Positions 48,238 through 58,393 are shown, counted from the stretch's first letter. The stretch is 64,000 nucleotides of DNA from Bifidobacterium merycicum DSM 6492 (GCF_900129045.1 NZ_FQTX01000001.1:582873-646872), one strand, 5' to 3'. Notes: a model not told the origin generated them from the letters alone. Numbers and translations are program-made.

Positions 48238-50363
48238 TTCGCGTCGCCATCGACGGCCCCGCCGGCGTGGGAAAATCCTCCACGTCCAAGGCCTTGGCCA
48301 AGTATTTCGGATTCGCGTATCTCGACACCGGCGCCATGTACCGTGCATGCGCATGGTGGTGTCTGAAGCAGGGCATCGATCTGGATGCCGAGCAGGTCGA
48401 TGAGCGTGTGGTCACCGAAGCGGTGGGGGAGTTCTTCACCGGCGACCACTTCGACATCGGCGTTGATCCCGACAATCCCAGCGTGAGCGCGGATGGCGAG
48501 GACATCTCCGAGGCGATTCGTTCCTCCGAGGTTTCCAGCCATGTCTCGAAGGTGTCGAACATCATCCCGGTGCGTAACGTGCTCATCGCCGCCCAGCGTG
48601 CGTACATCGCGCGTGAGGCGTCCGTGGATTCCTTCTCCGGTGGTCTGGGTGTCGTGGCCGAAGGCCGTGACATCACCACGGTCGTCGCCCCGGATGCCGA
48701 AGTGCGCGTCCTGCTGACCGCGCGTGAGGAAATCCGTCAGGCGCGACGTTCCGGCCAGAGCGCCGCCGGCGTCGGCGCGGAGGATGTGGCCGCACGGGAC
48801 CGCATGGATTCCAAGGTGACGAGTTTCATGACCGCCGCCGATGGCGTCACCACGGTCGACAACTCCGATATGGATTTCGAGCATACGCTCGACGTGCTCA
48901 TCGATATGGTCGAGAACGCCATCGAGGAGCAGGAGTACGAACGTTACGCCGCCAATCTTGAGGATTACGAGCTGGATGAGGGCGACGAGGCACTGATCGC
49001 CAATGCCGACCGCGAGGATACCGCGGACGATGGCAAGGGCAAGTCCGTGGGCGTGCTCGCCATCGTGGGCCGTCCGAACGTGGGCAAGTCCTCGCTGGTG
49101 AACCGTATCCTCGGCCATCGTGTCGCCGTCGTGGAGGACACTCCCGGCGTGACCCGAGACCGTGTCAGCTATGACGCCGAATGGGCGGGCACCGATTTCA
49201 AGCTTGTGGACACCGGTGGCTGGGAGGTCGACGTCGAAGGCATCGACTCGGCCATCGCATCCCAGGCCGAAGTGGCCGTGAATCTCGCCGATGCCGTCGT
49301 GCTCGTGGTGGATGGCCAGGTCGGTCTGACCAACACCGAGGAACGCATCGTCAAGATGCTGCGCGCGTCCGGCAAGCCGGTCACGTTGGCCGTCAACAAG
49401 ATCGACGACCGGGAAAGCGAATACCTCGCCGCCGAATTCTGGAAGCTCGGCCTCGGCGAGCCGTACCCCATTTCCGCCATGCATGGCAGGGGAGTGGGTG
49501 ATCTGCTCGACGTGGCCATCGACTCGCTGCGTAAGGCGGAGAAGACCTCCGGTTATCTCACCCCGTCGCATCTTCGCCGCGTCGCCTTGGTGGGCCGTCC
49601 GAACGTGGGCAAGTCCTCGCTGCTCAACCAGCTGGCCCGTGAGGAGCGTACCGTGGTCAACGATCTGGCGGGTACCACCAGGGATCCCGTCGATGAGATT
49701 GTGAATATGGACGGTAAGGATTGGCTGTTCATCGATACCGCCGGCATCAAGCGCAGGCAGCATAAGCTGCGCGGCGCGGAATACTATTCCTCGCTGCGCA
49801 CCCAGGCTGCCATCGAACGATGCGAGCTTGCGCTCGTGCTGTTTGACGCCTCCGTCCCGATTTCCGATCAGGATCTGAAGGTCATGAGCTCCGCGGTCGA
49901 CGCGGGCCGTGCCATCGTGCTCGTGTTCAACAAGTGGGATGCCATGGATGAGTTCGACAAGCAGCGTCTCGAACGTCTGTGGGCCACCGAATTCGACCGT
50001 GTCACCTGGGCGCAGCGCGTGAACATCTCCGCCAAGACCGGATGGCATACGAACCGTCTGACGCGTGCCATGGAGGAGGCGCTGCGGTCCTGGGATACCC
50101 GAATCCCCACGGGCAAGCTCAATGCGTTCCTGGGCCAGCTGCAGTCCGCCCATCCGCATCCGCTGCGTGGCGGCAAGCAGCCCCGTATCCTCTTCGCGAC
50201 GCAGGCCTCCACTAGACCGCCGCGTTTCGTGATCTTCGCCACCGGCTTCCTGGAGCATGGCTACCGCCGCTTCATCGAACGCTCGCTGCGTGAGGAGTTC
50301 GGTTTCGAAGGCTCGCCCATTCAGATTTCGGTGAATATCCGCGAGAAGAAGAAGCGCAAGTAA
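48234..50363 (+). CDS. cmk-der: Cytidylate kinase fused to GTPase Der
   Basis: 709 residues in two enzymes. Residues 1-225: cytidylate kinase ([44 protein letters not shown]). A linker of about 40 acidic residues follows. Residues about 270-709: the double-GTPase Der/EngA with G1 motifs GRPNVGKSS near residues 279 and 454, DTPGVTRDR and AGTTRDPV as G2/G3 regions, and the C-terminal KH-like domain. CMP phosphorylation and 50S ribosome assembly thus share one chain. This fusion is known in bifidobacteria. Start GTG 48234 overlaps rluB. Confidence 0.96.
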   Translation: MIRVAIDGPAGVGKSSTSKALAKYFGFAYLDTGAMYRACAWWCLKQGIDLDAEQVDERVVTEAVGEFFTGDHFDIGVDPDNPSVSADGEDISEAIRSSEVSSHVSKVSNIIPVRNVLIAAQRAYIAREASVDSFSGGLGVVAEGRDITTVVAPDAEVRVLLTAREEIRQARRSGQSAAGVGAEDVAARDRMDSKVTSFMTAADGVTTVDNSDMDFEHTLDVLIDMVENAIEEQEYERYAANLEDYELDEGDEALIANADREDTADDGKGKSVGVLAIVGRPNVGKSSLVNRILGHRVAVVEDTPGVTRDRVSYDAEWAGTDFKLVDTGGWEVDVEGIDSAIASQAEVAVNLADAVVLVVDGQVGLTNTEERIVKMLRASGKPVTLAVNKIDDRESEYLAAEFWKLGLGEPYPISAMHGRGVGDLLDVAIDSLRKAEKTSGYLTPSHLRRVALVGRPNVGKSSLLNQLAREERTVVNDLAGTTRDPVDEIVNMDGKDWLFIDTAGIKRRQHKLRGAEYYSSLRTQAAIERCELALVLFDASVPISDQDLKVMSSAVDAGRAIVLVFNKWDAMDEFDKQRLERLWATEFDRVTWAQRVNISAKTGWHTNRLTRAMEEALRSWDTRIPTGKLNAFLGQLQSAHPHPLRGGKQPRILFATQASTRPPRFVIFATGFLEHGYRRFIERSLREEFGFEGSPIQISVNIREKKKRK

Positions 50364-50374
50364 AGACCCCTTCG

Positions 50375-50418
50375 GACGGCGTGGAATGCGTGCAGCGACA
50401 CGCGCCACGCCGTCTTTT
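50375..50418 (+). terminator. Terminator after cmk-der
   Basis: Perfect 10-bp stem GACGGCGTGG (50375-50384) / CCACGCCGTC (50405-50414) followed by TTTT. Confidence 0.82.
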
Positions 50419-50471
50419 GGCGAAAAGCGGGAGTCTGTGCTAAGTTTCTTTCTCGGTGCTGATTGCACCAT

Positions 50472-50545
<74 letters not shown>

Positions 50546-50550
50546 CAAGC

Positions 50551-50586
50551 AAAAAGCCGTAGTTGGAATTCCAGCTACGGCTTTTT
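50551..50586. terminator. Terminator after tRNA-Pro
   Basis: 16-bp stem AAAAAGCCGTAGTTGG (50551-50566) / CCAGCTACGGCTTTTT (50571-50586) with one G-U pair; T-run on both strands, so it also serves the convergent DUF436 gene. Confidence 0.92.
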
Positions 50587-50601
50587 CATTTCATCGCCAC
50601 C

Positions 50602-51174
50602 TCACATCAGGTTCTCATCGTAGATGGCGCGAATGCCGCCGATATACTTGGGACGGTACCGTGCGCAGATGATGCGTGCCTTGCCGATCGAATCGATTGA
50701 AATACGCAGCGGGACGGCCACCGGGTGCATATGCATGCCAATCAGCGTGCCGCCGATGTCGATGCCGGCTTTCGCTTTGGTCTGGATATCCTCGACCAGC
50801 ACAGGGTCGGAGAAGGAACGGTAGGCGATGGTGCCGAACGCCCCACCCGCATGATTGGGCTGGGGGATGGCGTTGACCTGATCGAAGCCGTACCGTTCGA
50901 GACAGGCCCGCTCGATGACCAGCGCACGGTTGAGATGCTCGCAGCACTGCGCGGCGAGGAACACGCCGGCCGGTTTCAGGACGGACTGGGCCCCCTCGAA
51001 CAGATACGGCGCGACATCCATGGACGTGTGGGTGCCGATCTGCTCGCCGAGCACCTCGCTGGACGAGCAGCCGATGACGAAGATGTCGCCTGCGGACAGG
51101 CGCGCGGCCTCAAGCACTTCACGCACCGCCTGCGCGGTTTGTTGTCTGATATGTTCGAAATCCTGTGTCTCCAT
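50602..51174 (-). CDS. DUF436/UPF0340 (TIGR01440) family protein
   Basis: 190 residues with the family hallmarks IFVIGCSSSEVLGEQIG near residue 32, LAAQCCEHLNRALV at about 74 and the C-terminal GIDIGGTLIGMHMHPVAVPL. These proteins are structurally related to thiolase-like or lyase folds, but the activity is not established. Single gene on the minus strand; the end overlaps the shared terminator with tRNA-Pro. Confidence 0.8.
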   Translation of the reverse strand: METQDFEHIRQQTAQAVREVLEAARLSAGDIFVIGCSSSEVLGEQIGTHTSMDVAPYLFEGAQSVLKPAGVFLAAQCCEHLNRALVIERACLERYGFDQVNAIPQPNHAGGAFGTIAYRSFSDPVLVEDIQTKAKAGIDIGGTLIGMHMHPVAVPLRISIDSIGKARIICARYRPKYIGGIRAIYDENLM

Positions 51175-51460
51175 ACCGCCGATTGTACTAGCGCGATATG
51201 GCGCCGTTCCCCGGCGTTCGCAACCGCATCCGTTGACACGCCGTCTCGCCCATGACGGTCAGGAAGCCATGTCAATGCTTTCACATGCACATTTGCTCGA
51301 CCGCAACCGTGTGGAGTAAGGTACGGTACAGAGAACCGAAACATACCGGAAGGGCGTGCTCCACATCGGTGGAGGGATGTTTCGGTTACCGGAGGAGAAC
51401 GATTCCGAATAATTCCGGGTCCAGACCCGATTCATTCCATACCAAGGAGGGAAGGCTTCC
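51175..51460. other. Intergenic region DUF436 to uridylyltransferase
   Basis: 286 bases between divergent genes. The right third is the structured leader described separately; AAGGAGGG at 51444-51451 is the ribosome site of the next gene. GTACGGTACA at about 51321-51330 precedes the leader. No further genes are apparent. Confidence 0.4.
51334..51387 (+). promoter_or_regulatory. Nested stem-loops in the ugp leader
   Basis: Outer pair AACCGAAACAT (51334-51344) / ATGTTTCGGTT (51377-51387), perfect 11 bp. Inner pair CTCCAC (51359-51364) / GTGGAG (51369-51374) with loop ATCG. They form a two-level hairpin about 75 bases before the start. It might be an attenuator or regulator site; I recognise no known riboswitch class. 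Confidence 0.45.
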
Positions 51461-52888
51461 ATGCCAGACCAGTTCGACCAGTTCGATGCGAAGATGCGCG
51501 AGCATGGCATGAGTGACACAGCGATCAACCAGTTCCACAGGTTGTATGACGTGTGGAAGGCCGATGAGGGATCCACATGGATCCGCGAGTCTGATGTGGA
51601 ACCGTTGACCGGGGTTCCCAGTTTCCACGACGTCTACGAGACCATCGACCATGATGAGGCGGTCCATGCGTTCGCCAAAACGGCGTTCCTGAAGCTCAAC
51701 GGCGGTTTGGGAACCTCCATGGGGCTGGACTGCGCCAAGTCGCTGCTGCCGGTGCGCCGGCACAAGGCGCGCCAGATGAGGTTCATCGACATCATCCTCG
51801 GCCAGGTGACCACCGCGCGCCAGCGTCTCGGCGTGGAGCTGCCGCTCACGCTGATGAACTCGTTCCGCACGTCGAAGGACACGATGAAGGTGGTGCGGGC
51901 CGACAAGCATTTCCATCAGGAGGACGTCCCATTGGAAATCGTCCAGCATGTCGAGCCGAAGATCGATTTGGCCACCGGAGGCCCCGCAATGTTCCCAGAC
52001 AACCCGGATCTGGAGTGGTGCCCACCCGGCCATGGCGATTTGTTCTCCACCATCTGGGAGTCCGGTCTGCTGGATGTGCTTCAGTCCAAGGGCTTCAAGT
52101 ATCTGTTCATTTCCAACTCCGACAATCTCGGCGCCCGTCCGTCCCGCACGCTGGCCCAGCATTTCGAGAACACCGGTGCGCCGTTCATGGTCGAAGTGGC
52201 CACACGAACCTGCACCGATCGCAAGGGCGGTCATATCGTCCGCGACCGGAAGACTGGGCGTCTGCTGCTTCGCGAGATGAGCCAGGTGCACAACGATGAC
52301 AAGGCCGATGCACAGAACATCGACAAGCATCCGTATTTCAACACGAATTCGATCTGGGTGCGCATCGACAGCCTGAAGGAGAAACTCGCCGAATACGATG
52401 GCGTGCTGCCGCTTCCCGTCATCCGCAACAAGAAGACCGTGGATCCGACCGATGCCTCCAGCGCCCCGGTGATTCAGCTGGAAACCGCCATGGGTGCGGC
52501 GATCAGCCTGTTCGACGGCGCGATCTGCGTGCAGGTCGATCGCATGCGTTTCCTGCCTGTCAAGACGACCGACGACCTGTTCATCATGAGGTCTGACCGA
52601 TTCCATCTGACGGACTCCTACGAGATGGAGGATGGCAATTACATCTTCCCGAGCGTCAGCCTCGATCCGAGGTATTACAAGAACATCCGCGATTTCGATG
52701 AAAGGTTCCCGTATTCGGTGCCGTCGCTCGCCGCGGCCAAATCCGTCACCATCGAGGGGGATTGGACGTTCGGACGCGATGTGGCGATGTTCGCGGACGC
52801 GAAACTGCGTGATAAGGGGGCACCCCGTTACGTGCCGAATGGTGAATATGTAGGCCCTCAGGGGGTGGAACCCGACAATTGGATCTGA
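51461..52888 (+). CDS. UTP-glucose-1-phosphate uridylyltransferase, UDPGP family
   Basis: 475 residues of the eukaryotic-type UDPGP family and unrelated to the GalU type. The nucleotide loop is FLKLNGGLGTSMGLDCAKS; the substrate region MNSFRTSKDTMKVV and the sugar-nucleotide site GHGDLFSTIW follow. It makes UDP-glucose (in bifidobacteria this enzyme also serves galactose/UDP-galactose metabolism). ATG 51461 with AAGGAGGG upstream. A hairpin leader precedes it. Confidence 0.92.
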   Translation: MPDQFDQFDAKMREHGMSDTAINQFHRLYDVWKADEGSTWIRESDVEPLTGVPSFHDVYETIDHDEAVHAFAKTAFLKLNGGLGTSMGLDCAKSLLPVRRHKARQMRFIDIILGQVTTARQRLGVELPLTLMNSFRTSKDTMKVVRADKHFHQEDVPLEIVQHVEPKIDLATGGPAMFPDNPDLEWCPPGHGDLFSTIWESGLLDVLQSKGFKYLFISNSDNLGARPSRTLAQHFENTGAPFMVEVATRTCTDRKGGHIVRDRKTGRLLLREMSQVHNDDKADAQNIDKHPYFNTNSIWVRIDSLKEKLAEYDGVLPLPVIRNKKTVDPTDASSAPVIQLETAMGAAISLFDGAICVQVDRMRFLPVKTTDDLFIMRSDRFHLTDSYEMEDGNYIFPSVSLDPRYYKNIRDFDERFPYSVPSLAAAKSVTIEGDWTFGRDVAMFADAKLRDKGAPRYVPNGEYVGPQGVEPDNWI

Positions 52889-52964
52889 GACGGCAAAAAG
52901 TCTTTCAATTTTTCATGAAAAGACAACCATTCTGCAAAAAAAGCCGTAATATAAAAGAAGTGCG

Positions 52965-52982
52965 CAACAGCGCACGCTGTTG
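52965..52982. promoter_or_regulatory. Palindrome upstream of the WYL regulator
   Basis: CAACAGCG CA CGCTGTTG: perfect 8-bp arms, 26 bases before the ATG and just after a TAATATAAAA -10-like stretch (52947-52956). Could be the regulator's own operator or a leader hairpin. Confidence 0.45.
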
Positions 52983-53008
52983 AAAACTCTAGCGATACGT
53001 GAGGACTA

Positions 53009-54907
53009 ATGGCAGAAGGCACAAGCGGAAGGCGACGTTTCTCCGACAAGTGGGGCAAGCATGAGCTTGATGTGCTGGCGGTATTGTCATCTGCGTTCCC
53101 GCAGTGGCTCACTTCACGACAGATTGCCCAACGAGTGAAGGCATACGCCGATTCATACGGCGAACTGGCCGATCAGGCGGCGAAGGCCGCATTCGCCAAG
53201 CAGTTCCAACGTGACCGTGCCAAGCTCGCGGCCATGGGCATCGCCATCGAGTCCAGGCAGCCCGAATACTCCTCGAAGTCCGAGGGGCAGGATTTCGCCT
53301 CGTATCGTCTCCAGCTCGGCGACGAACCCCGAGTCCGTCTGTGTTTCAAGCCCGAAGACATGTCCGTTCTGGCCGCCGCCAATTATCTGGCGCGTTCCAT
53401 GTCCATGTCGAGCGAATCGGAGCAGCCCGACACCAGTCGCATCTCCCGTACCGCGCCTCGCGTGCCGCAAACGCCGATTCCGGGCCTTGGCTTGGATTCC
53501 ATCGCCCCCGGTCTCGGTACGCAGACCATTCCGGACGTTCTCGTGAAGGTCATCGATTCGCGTCGCTTCGCAGCCACGATTGATGTGGACGGCGAACATA
53601 TCAATGTCGCATACACCGATTCCGATGATTTGGCCACTTACGTGCTTGAACATCCCGGCGCGGCCATCGTCAGCCCGCAGGAGGCCGTCGACGCGTTCCA
53701 TCGCAGGTTGCGGGCGGCCGAAAGCCTCCAATCCATCGAGGAATACGAGAAGGACGCCAACGCGCATAAGGATGTCGACGCCGATAACGCCATCGATGAT
53801 TCCGAACCGACCAACGGCCATGCGCGCAAGCAGTCCTTCCAGACCGGCAGCGAAGTGGATCGCAGGCTCCGCCTCATGCTATTCCTGTCCGCGCATCTGG
53901 GCGAGGAGTTCACGCTTGAGGAGCTTGCCGATAGATTCATCGGCAAACCGAATACGCCCGAGGAGCAGAAGAAGTCCGTCAACGTCATTCGCAAGGACAT
54001 CAACACGCTGACCACCGTTTCCGATGACGGCGAGATGGCAGGTAGCCAGTTCTTCGACATCGACTGGTCCCTGCTGGATGCGGAAGGCATCGTCTCCGCC
54101 ACGAATTCGCTTGGTTTGGAACGTCTTGCCGGTATCTCCCCGCAATATCTGAGCATGCTCACCGCATCCGTGAGTTATCTGGCGCATTCGCCGTTGCTGC
54201 CGAACGAGCAGCGCACTCAGGCGGAGAACCTCTACCAGCGTCTGCAGCAGCATGTCCGCCCCGGGCAGACCCCATGGCTCAGCCTTACCGGCTATGAGCT
54301 GGAACCGCATAACTTCAACATCGTCAAGCGTGCCATCGATTCGGGTTCGCTGCTGGACATGCAGTACACCGATGGTGCCGGCAGCACCCGTCGCCGTCTG
54401 GTCGCCCCGGTGAAGATCTACGTGGATGAGGGCATCTACAACGTCGCCCTGTGGACGGATGTAGCCAAGGCCGCACCCGAGGACAAGCAGGACATCGTGC
54501 TGAGGAACGCCGCCATCAACAAGGCGAACGGCAAGCCCCGCACTTGGCAAGTGCTGCATATCGCGCGCATCGAACAGGCGAAGATCGTGGAACCGACCTG
54601 CAAGCTTGAGATTCCCGACATGCCGTTGAGCGAGCTGCGCAAGTGGAGCTTCGACAACGGCACCGCAACGAGTTTCATCACCGATGCGAAGGACATGCCG
54701 TTCATTCAGAATCTTCCCGATGCCACGGTGGAACCGTGTGGCAAGGGCGAGAAGGTCAACCTCATCGTTTCGTCCGATTCATGGTTCGTGGCGTTCTGCA
54801 TCGCCCATGCGCGCCATCTGGTTGCGGTGGGACCGGAAACCCTCCGCTCGATGATCGTCGCCCGTGCGCAACGCGAACTCAGCGTGGTGCAGCGCACTGA
54901 GGATTGA
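53009..54907 (+). CDS. WYL-domain transcriptional regulator (PafB/PafC-like fusion)
   Basis: 632 residues. N-terminal winged-helix region (DVLAVLSSAFPQWLTSRQI...), a WYL-like region in the first half (about residues 190-230), then a second winged helix near residue 290 (RLMLFLSAHLGEEFTLEEL) and a second WYL region (about 460-600). Two consecutive HTH-WYL units in one chain correspond to PafB plus PafC, which activate the DNA-damage response in mycobacteria. Preceded by a palindrome. A small membrane protein and helY follow, mirroring the pafB-pafC-tatA-helY order elsewhere. Confidence 0.82.
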   Translation: MAEGTSGRRRFSDKWGKHELDVLAVLSSAFPQWLTSRQIAQRVKAYADSYGELADQAAKAAFAKQFQRDRAKLAAMGIAIESRQPEYSSKSEGQDFASYRLQLGDEPRVRLCFKPEDMSVLAAANYLARSMSMSSESEQPDTSRISRTAPRVPQTPIPGLGLDSIAPGLGTQTIPDVLVKVIDSRRFAATIDVDGEHINVAYTDSDDLATYVLEHPGAAIVSPQEAVDAFHRRLRAAESLQSIEEYEKDANAHKDVDADNAIDDSEPTNGHARKQSFQTGSEVDRRLRLMLFLSAHLGEEFTLEELADRFIGKPNTPEEQKKSVNVIRKDINTLTTVSDDGEMAGSQFFDIDWSLLDAEGIVSATNSLGLERLAGISPQYLSMLTASVSYLAHSPLLPNEQRTQAENLYQRLQQHVRPGQTPWLSLTGYELEPHNFNIVKRAIDSGSLLDMQYTDGAGSTRRRLVAPVKIYVDEGIYNVALWTDVAKAAPEDKQDIVLRNAAINKANGKPRTWQVLHIARIEQAKIVEPTCKLEIPDMPLSELRKWSFDNGTATSFITDAKDMPFIQNLPDATVEPCGKGEKVNLIVSSDSWFVAFCIAHARHLVAVGPETLRSMIVARAQRELSVVQRTED

Positions 54908-54921
54908 GATAGGGGAGTATC

Positions 54922-55269
54922 ATGCCCTGGTGGATTTGGCTTATTCTTGTGCTGTTCATGGTGGCGATGATCGTCGCCGGATGCGTATACGTGCTGCAAC
55001 ACGGTCTTCGCGCGATGCATGTGATGTCCGGCACGGCAGCGCAGATCGGCGAACGGGTCGCCCGTATGGGCGAGCCTGTGGAGGGAACCGAACCCGAAGC
55101 GCCGTTCTTCACGCAGCCGCTCAAGGTTTCACTCGACCGCTACGAAGCCACGCGCACAAGGAAAGCGGAACGCGAGATCGCCAAGCGGGCACGCCACATG
55201 GAAGTTTGGGAACGTTGGGATCGGGAGAAAATCAAGGCTCCTGATTTCATCGATGCAACGGACGACTAA
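54922..55269 (+). CDS. Single-pass membrane protein between WYL regulator and helY
   Basis: 115 residues: one N-terminal membrane helix (WWIWLILVLFMVAMIVAGCVYV), then an amphipathic, charged C-terminus (RKAEREIAKRARHMEVWERW). The place corresponds to tatA in mycobacteria and related actinobacteria, but the sequence lacks the TatA Gly hinge/amphipathic-helix pattern (GxxELLVI..FG) and is probably not TatA. GGGGAG precedes the ATG. No family recognised. Confidence 0.65.
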   Translation: MPWWIWLILVLFMVAMIVAGCVYVLQHGLRAMHVMSGTAAQIGERVARMGEPVEGTEPEAPFFTQPLKVSLDRYEATRTRKAEREIAKRARHMEVWERWDREKIKAPDFIDATDD

Positions 55270-55292
55270 GCACACAGGGTAGTAAGCACCAT

Positions 55293-57866
55293 ATGAGCCG
55301 ACATCATCAGCAGCGCTCGGATGACGCGAACGTTTCGCCGTCCGAGCGTTATGCCGCTTTCAGACAACGTCAACGTCGCGACGCCAGTATCGCGGCGCAG
55401 TTCGAACGGACATTGCCGTTCGAACTTGATTCCTTCCAGTCCGAGGCCAATCAGGCGCTGGAGCAGGGGAACAACGTGCTCGTCGCCGCGCCGACGGGCG
55501 CAGGCAAAACCGTCGTCGCCGATTTCGCCGTCTTCCTCGCCCAGCAGCATAACGTCAAGGCCTTCTACACCACGCCGATCAAGGCGTTGAGCAACCAGAA
55601 ATACCATGATCTGGTCGACGTGTACGGCGAGGACAAGGTCGGACTGCTCACCGGCGATATTTCCATCAATTCCGAAGCCGATATCGTGGTGATGACCACC
55701 GAAGTGCTGCGCAACATGCTGTATGAGCATTCGACCACGCTGAGTGCGCTGCGTTACGTGATCCTCGACGAGGTGCATTATCTCGCCGACCGTTTCCGCG
55801 GTCCGGTGTGGGAAGAGGTCATCATCCATCTACCGCAACGTGTACGCATCGTGGCATTGTCCGCCACGGTGTCGAACGTGGAGGATTTCGGTGATTGGAT
55901 TTCCTCGGTGCGAGGAGACACGAAACTCATCGTGTCCGAAAAGCGTCCCGTCCCGTTGGAACAGCATGTGATGCTCCAGCAGAGCGATCGTACGGAGCCG
56001 GAAATCATCGACCTGTATCGGCGCGACCGCAACGACAGGCAAACATCCGAGGTGAACACCGAGCTCGCCAGACGCCTAAGCCAACTCGATCATCAGGCTT
56101 CGCGCCGACGCGGCGAGGAGCGCAGCGGCAAGTTCAAGCGCCGTGGCGCCTCTGACGGCAAGGGGAGAGGCGGCGCCCCGTCACGCAAGGCGGAACGTCA
56201 CACGCCCAGACGCTGGGCAGTGGTCGATGAACTCAACTATCTCGACATGCTTCCAGGCATCTATTTCATCTTCTCCCGCAACGGTTGCGACCAGGCAGTC
56301 GAGCAGTGCCTCAACGCCGGTCTGGAGCTCACCACGGACGAGGAGGCGAAGCGCATCCGCGCCATCGTGGACGAAATGGTCAAGGGGCAGCTCAGCCACG
56401 ATGATTTGAAGACCTTGGGATTCTCACGGTTCCGTTACGCTCTGGAGGAGGGGTTCGCCTCCCATCATGCGGGTATGGTGGCCTTGTTCCGCCAGATCGT
56501 CGAGCGACTGTTCGAAGAGGGTCTGATCAAAATGGTGTTCGCCACGGAGACCTTGGCGCTGGGCATCAACATGCCCGCACGATGCGTGGTGGTCGAGAAG
56601 CTGGAGAAATATGATGGCACGGGGCATGTGCCGCTGACTCCGGGCGAATTCACCCAGCTGACCGGACGCGCCGGCAGGCGCGGCATCGACACCATCGGTC
56701 ACGCCGTGGTAGTGGATCATAGGGGCTTCGTGCCGGCGACCGCCGCCGCGCTATCCAGCAAGCGCGTCTATCCGCTGCATTCCAGTTTCCATCCGACCTT
56801 CAATATGGCCGTGAACCTGTTGAATTCCAGCGATTATGAGACGGCTCGCACCACGCTTGACCATTCCTTCGCGCAGTGGGAGGCGAACGCCTCGGCATGG
56901 CAGCTTGAATCGCAGATGACGACGCTTGAACATGCCTTGGAAGGGTATGAGCGCGCTTTCGTATGCGAGCATGGCGATTTCAAGGAGTTCATGACCATCC
57001 GTATGGCGCTCAGCGATGCGGAAAAAGGTGAGCGCAACCGTCTCAAGCACCAGCTGTTCCGTACCGATGCGGAACGTTCCGAGGCATTCCGCGAACTTAA
57101 TCGCAAAATCGATGAGCTGCGTATCGCGGAACGTGAACATCCATGCAAGCAATGCCCGGATCTGCAGCGGCATCTGCGTTGGGGACACCGTTGGGCGCGT
57201 GAGATGCGCGAGCTCAAGCGCGTCCACAACCGTTACGATTCTCGTACCGGTTCCGTGGCCCGTCAGTTCGATCGCATCTGCGATGTGCTCACCGAACTCG
57301 GTTATCTGAGCGCTCAGGGGGAGCAGGATGTCATGCTGACCGAACCCGGCCAGTTGCTGCGTCGTTTGTACAGCGAACAGGATGTCGTACTCGCCCAGGC
57401 GATACGCGGTGGCGTATTCGATCTGCTGCCGCCGGCCGGACTCGCCGCGGTCCTCTCGTCCCTGATCTACGAGGCGCGACGCGGCAGCGGGGGAGAACCC
57501 CGGTATTACCCGGGTTCGATCCACGGCCCGATTGCCGTTGCCGCACGTGAGCTGAAGCATATCCACGCCGAAGTCAGCGCCTGCTGCGAGGCGCATGGCA
57601 TGAATCCGTTGCAGGATATCGATTTCGGCATCCTCGACATCATGTATGAGTGGGCTGACGGCCGAAGCCTGTCTGACGTGCTGCATGGTACGGAACTCAC
57701 TGGCGGAGACTTCGTACGCAATGCGAAACGATTGTCCGACGTACTGCAGCAGATCGCGGTCGCCGAACCCTATCTGGGCGAGAACGGCGCTTCGCTTGCA
57801 GATCGCGCACGCGAAGCGGCCGAACTCGTCAACCGTGGCGTCGTGGCGTACAGCGGTATCGAATGA
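55293..57866 (+). CDS. helY: HelY-type DEAD/DEAH helicase
   Basis: 857-residue Ski2-like RNA/DNA helicase. Walker A APTGAGKTVVADF, TPIKALSNQKYHD (motif Ia), DEVHYLADRFRG (motif II), SATVSN (III), and the C-terminal helicase motifs TLALGINMPARCVVVEKL and QLTGRAGRRGIDTIGH. A DSHCT-like C-terminal domain (about residues 680-850) is present. The actinobacterial HelY is associated with rRNA or DNA processing. An Arg-rich insert (RRRGEERSGKFKRRGASDGK) lies between motifs III and IV. Not an operon with rbpA: a gap of 88 bases. Confidence 0.93.
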   Translation: MSRHHQQRSDDANVSPSERYAAFRQRQRRDASIAAQFERTLPFELDSFQSEANQALEQGNNVLVAAPTGAGKTVVADFAVFLAQQHNVKAFYTTPIKALSNQKYHDLVDVYGEDKVGLLTGDISINSEADIVVMTTEVLRNMLYEHSTTLSALRYVILDEVHYLADRFRGPVWEEVIIHLPQRVRIVALSATVSNVEDFGDWISSVRGDTKLIVSEKRPVPLEQHVMLQQSDRTEPEIIDLYRRDRNDRQTSEVNTELARRLSQLDHQASRRRGEERSGKFKRRGASDGKGRGGAPSRKAERHTPRRWAVVDELNYLDMLPGIYFIFSRNGCDQAVEQCLNAGLELTTDEEAKRIRAIVDEMVKGQLSHDDLKTLGFSRFRYALEEGFASHHAGMVALFRQIVERLFEEGLIKMVFATETLALGINMPARCVVVEKLEKYDGTGHVPLTPGEFTQLTGRAGRRGIDTIGHAVVVDHRGFVPATAAALSSKRVYPLHSSFHPTFNMAVNLLNSSDYETARTTLDHSFAQWEANASAWQLESQMTTLEHALEGYERAFVCEHGDFKEFMTIRMALSDAEKGERNRLKHQLFRTDAERSEAFRELNRKIDELRIAEREHPCKQCPDLQRHLRWGHRWAREMRELKRVHNRYDSRTGSVARQFDRICDVLTELGYLSAQGEQDVMLTEPGQLLRRLYSEQDVVLAQAIRGGVFDLLPPAGLAAVLSSLIYEARRGSGGEPRYYPGSIHGPIAVAARELKHIHAEVSACCEAHGMNPLQDIDFGILDIMYEWADGRSLSDVLHGTELTGGDFVRNAKRLSDVLQQIAVAEPYLGENGASLADRAREAAELVNRGVVAYSGIE

Positions 57867-57954
57867 CATCCGGCAACATCCGGTAAACGGGAATATTCCA
57901 ATCGTCCGAACTGTTTCGTACTGTGGAAGCAGTACTTAAGGAGGAATCACCAAT

Positions 57955-58299
57955 ATGGCAGAACGTAGCCTCAGGGGCATGAGCATCGGCGCCAAGTCGC
58001 TGGAATCCGATCAGAACGTCGATTTCGCCGCCCGTGAAGAAGTAGCTTATATTTGCCCCAACGGGCACCGCACCATCCTGCCGTTCGCCGAAGGCGCCGA
58101 AATCCCCAGCGAATGGGAATGCCACTGCGGTTCCACGGCACGTCTCGAAGGCGAGGAAGACAAAGCCAACGAGATTTCGAAGCCGACCCGAACCCATTGG
58201 GACATGCTGCTCGAACGCCGTGACGAGAAGGAACTGGCGGAGCTGCTGGAGAAGCGTCTGCAGATGCACCGCGACGGTTGGATTCCCGATTACGAGTGA
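57955..58299 (+). CDS. rbpA: RNA polymerase-binding protein RbpA
   Basis: 114 residues. The core (AYICPNGHRTILPFAEGAEIPSEWECHCG) carries Cys/His ligands of the zinc-like fold, and the C-terminal sigma-interaction tail is KPTRTHWDMLLERRDEKEL. RbpA stabilises RNA polymerase holoenzyme open complexes; it is confined to Actinobacteria and so supports the assignment of the window. ATG 57955 has GGAGG upstream. Confidence 0.95.
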   Translation: MAERSLRGMSIGAKSLESDQNVDFAAREEVAYICPNGHRTILPFAEGAEIPSEWECHCGSTARLEGEEDKANEISKPTRTHWDMLLERRDEKELAELLEKRLQMHRDGWIPDYE

Positions 58300-58393
58300 T
58301 GCACGTTCGGCCCGATTCATGAGTATCCGTATCCGGTTCATGAATCGGGCCGTTCCATGCGATAACAAGAGATAACGAACAGGGGAGAAGCCC

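Noticed and set aside
48180..50471. A 763-codon open frame antisense to cmk-der
   Set aside because: Shadow of the fusion gene; no start signal and no domain.
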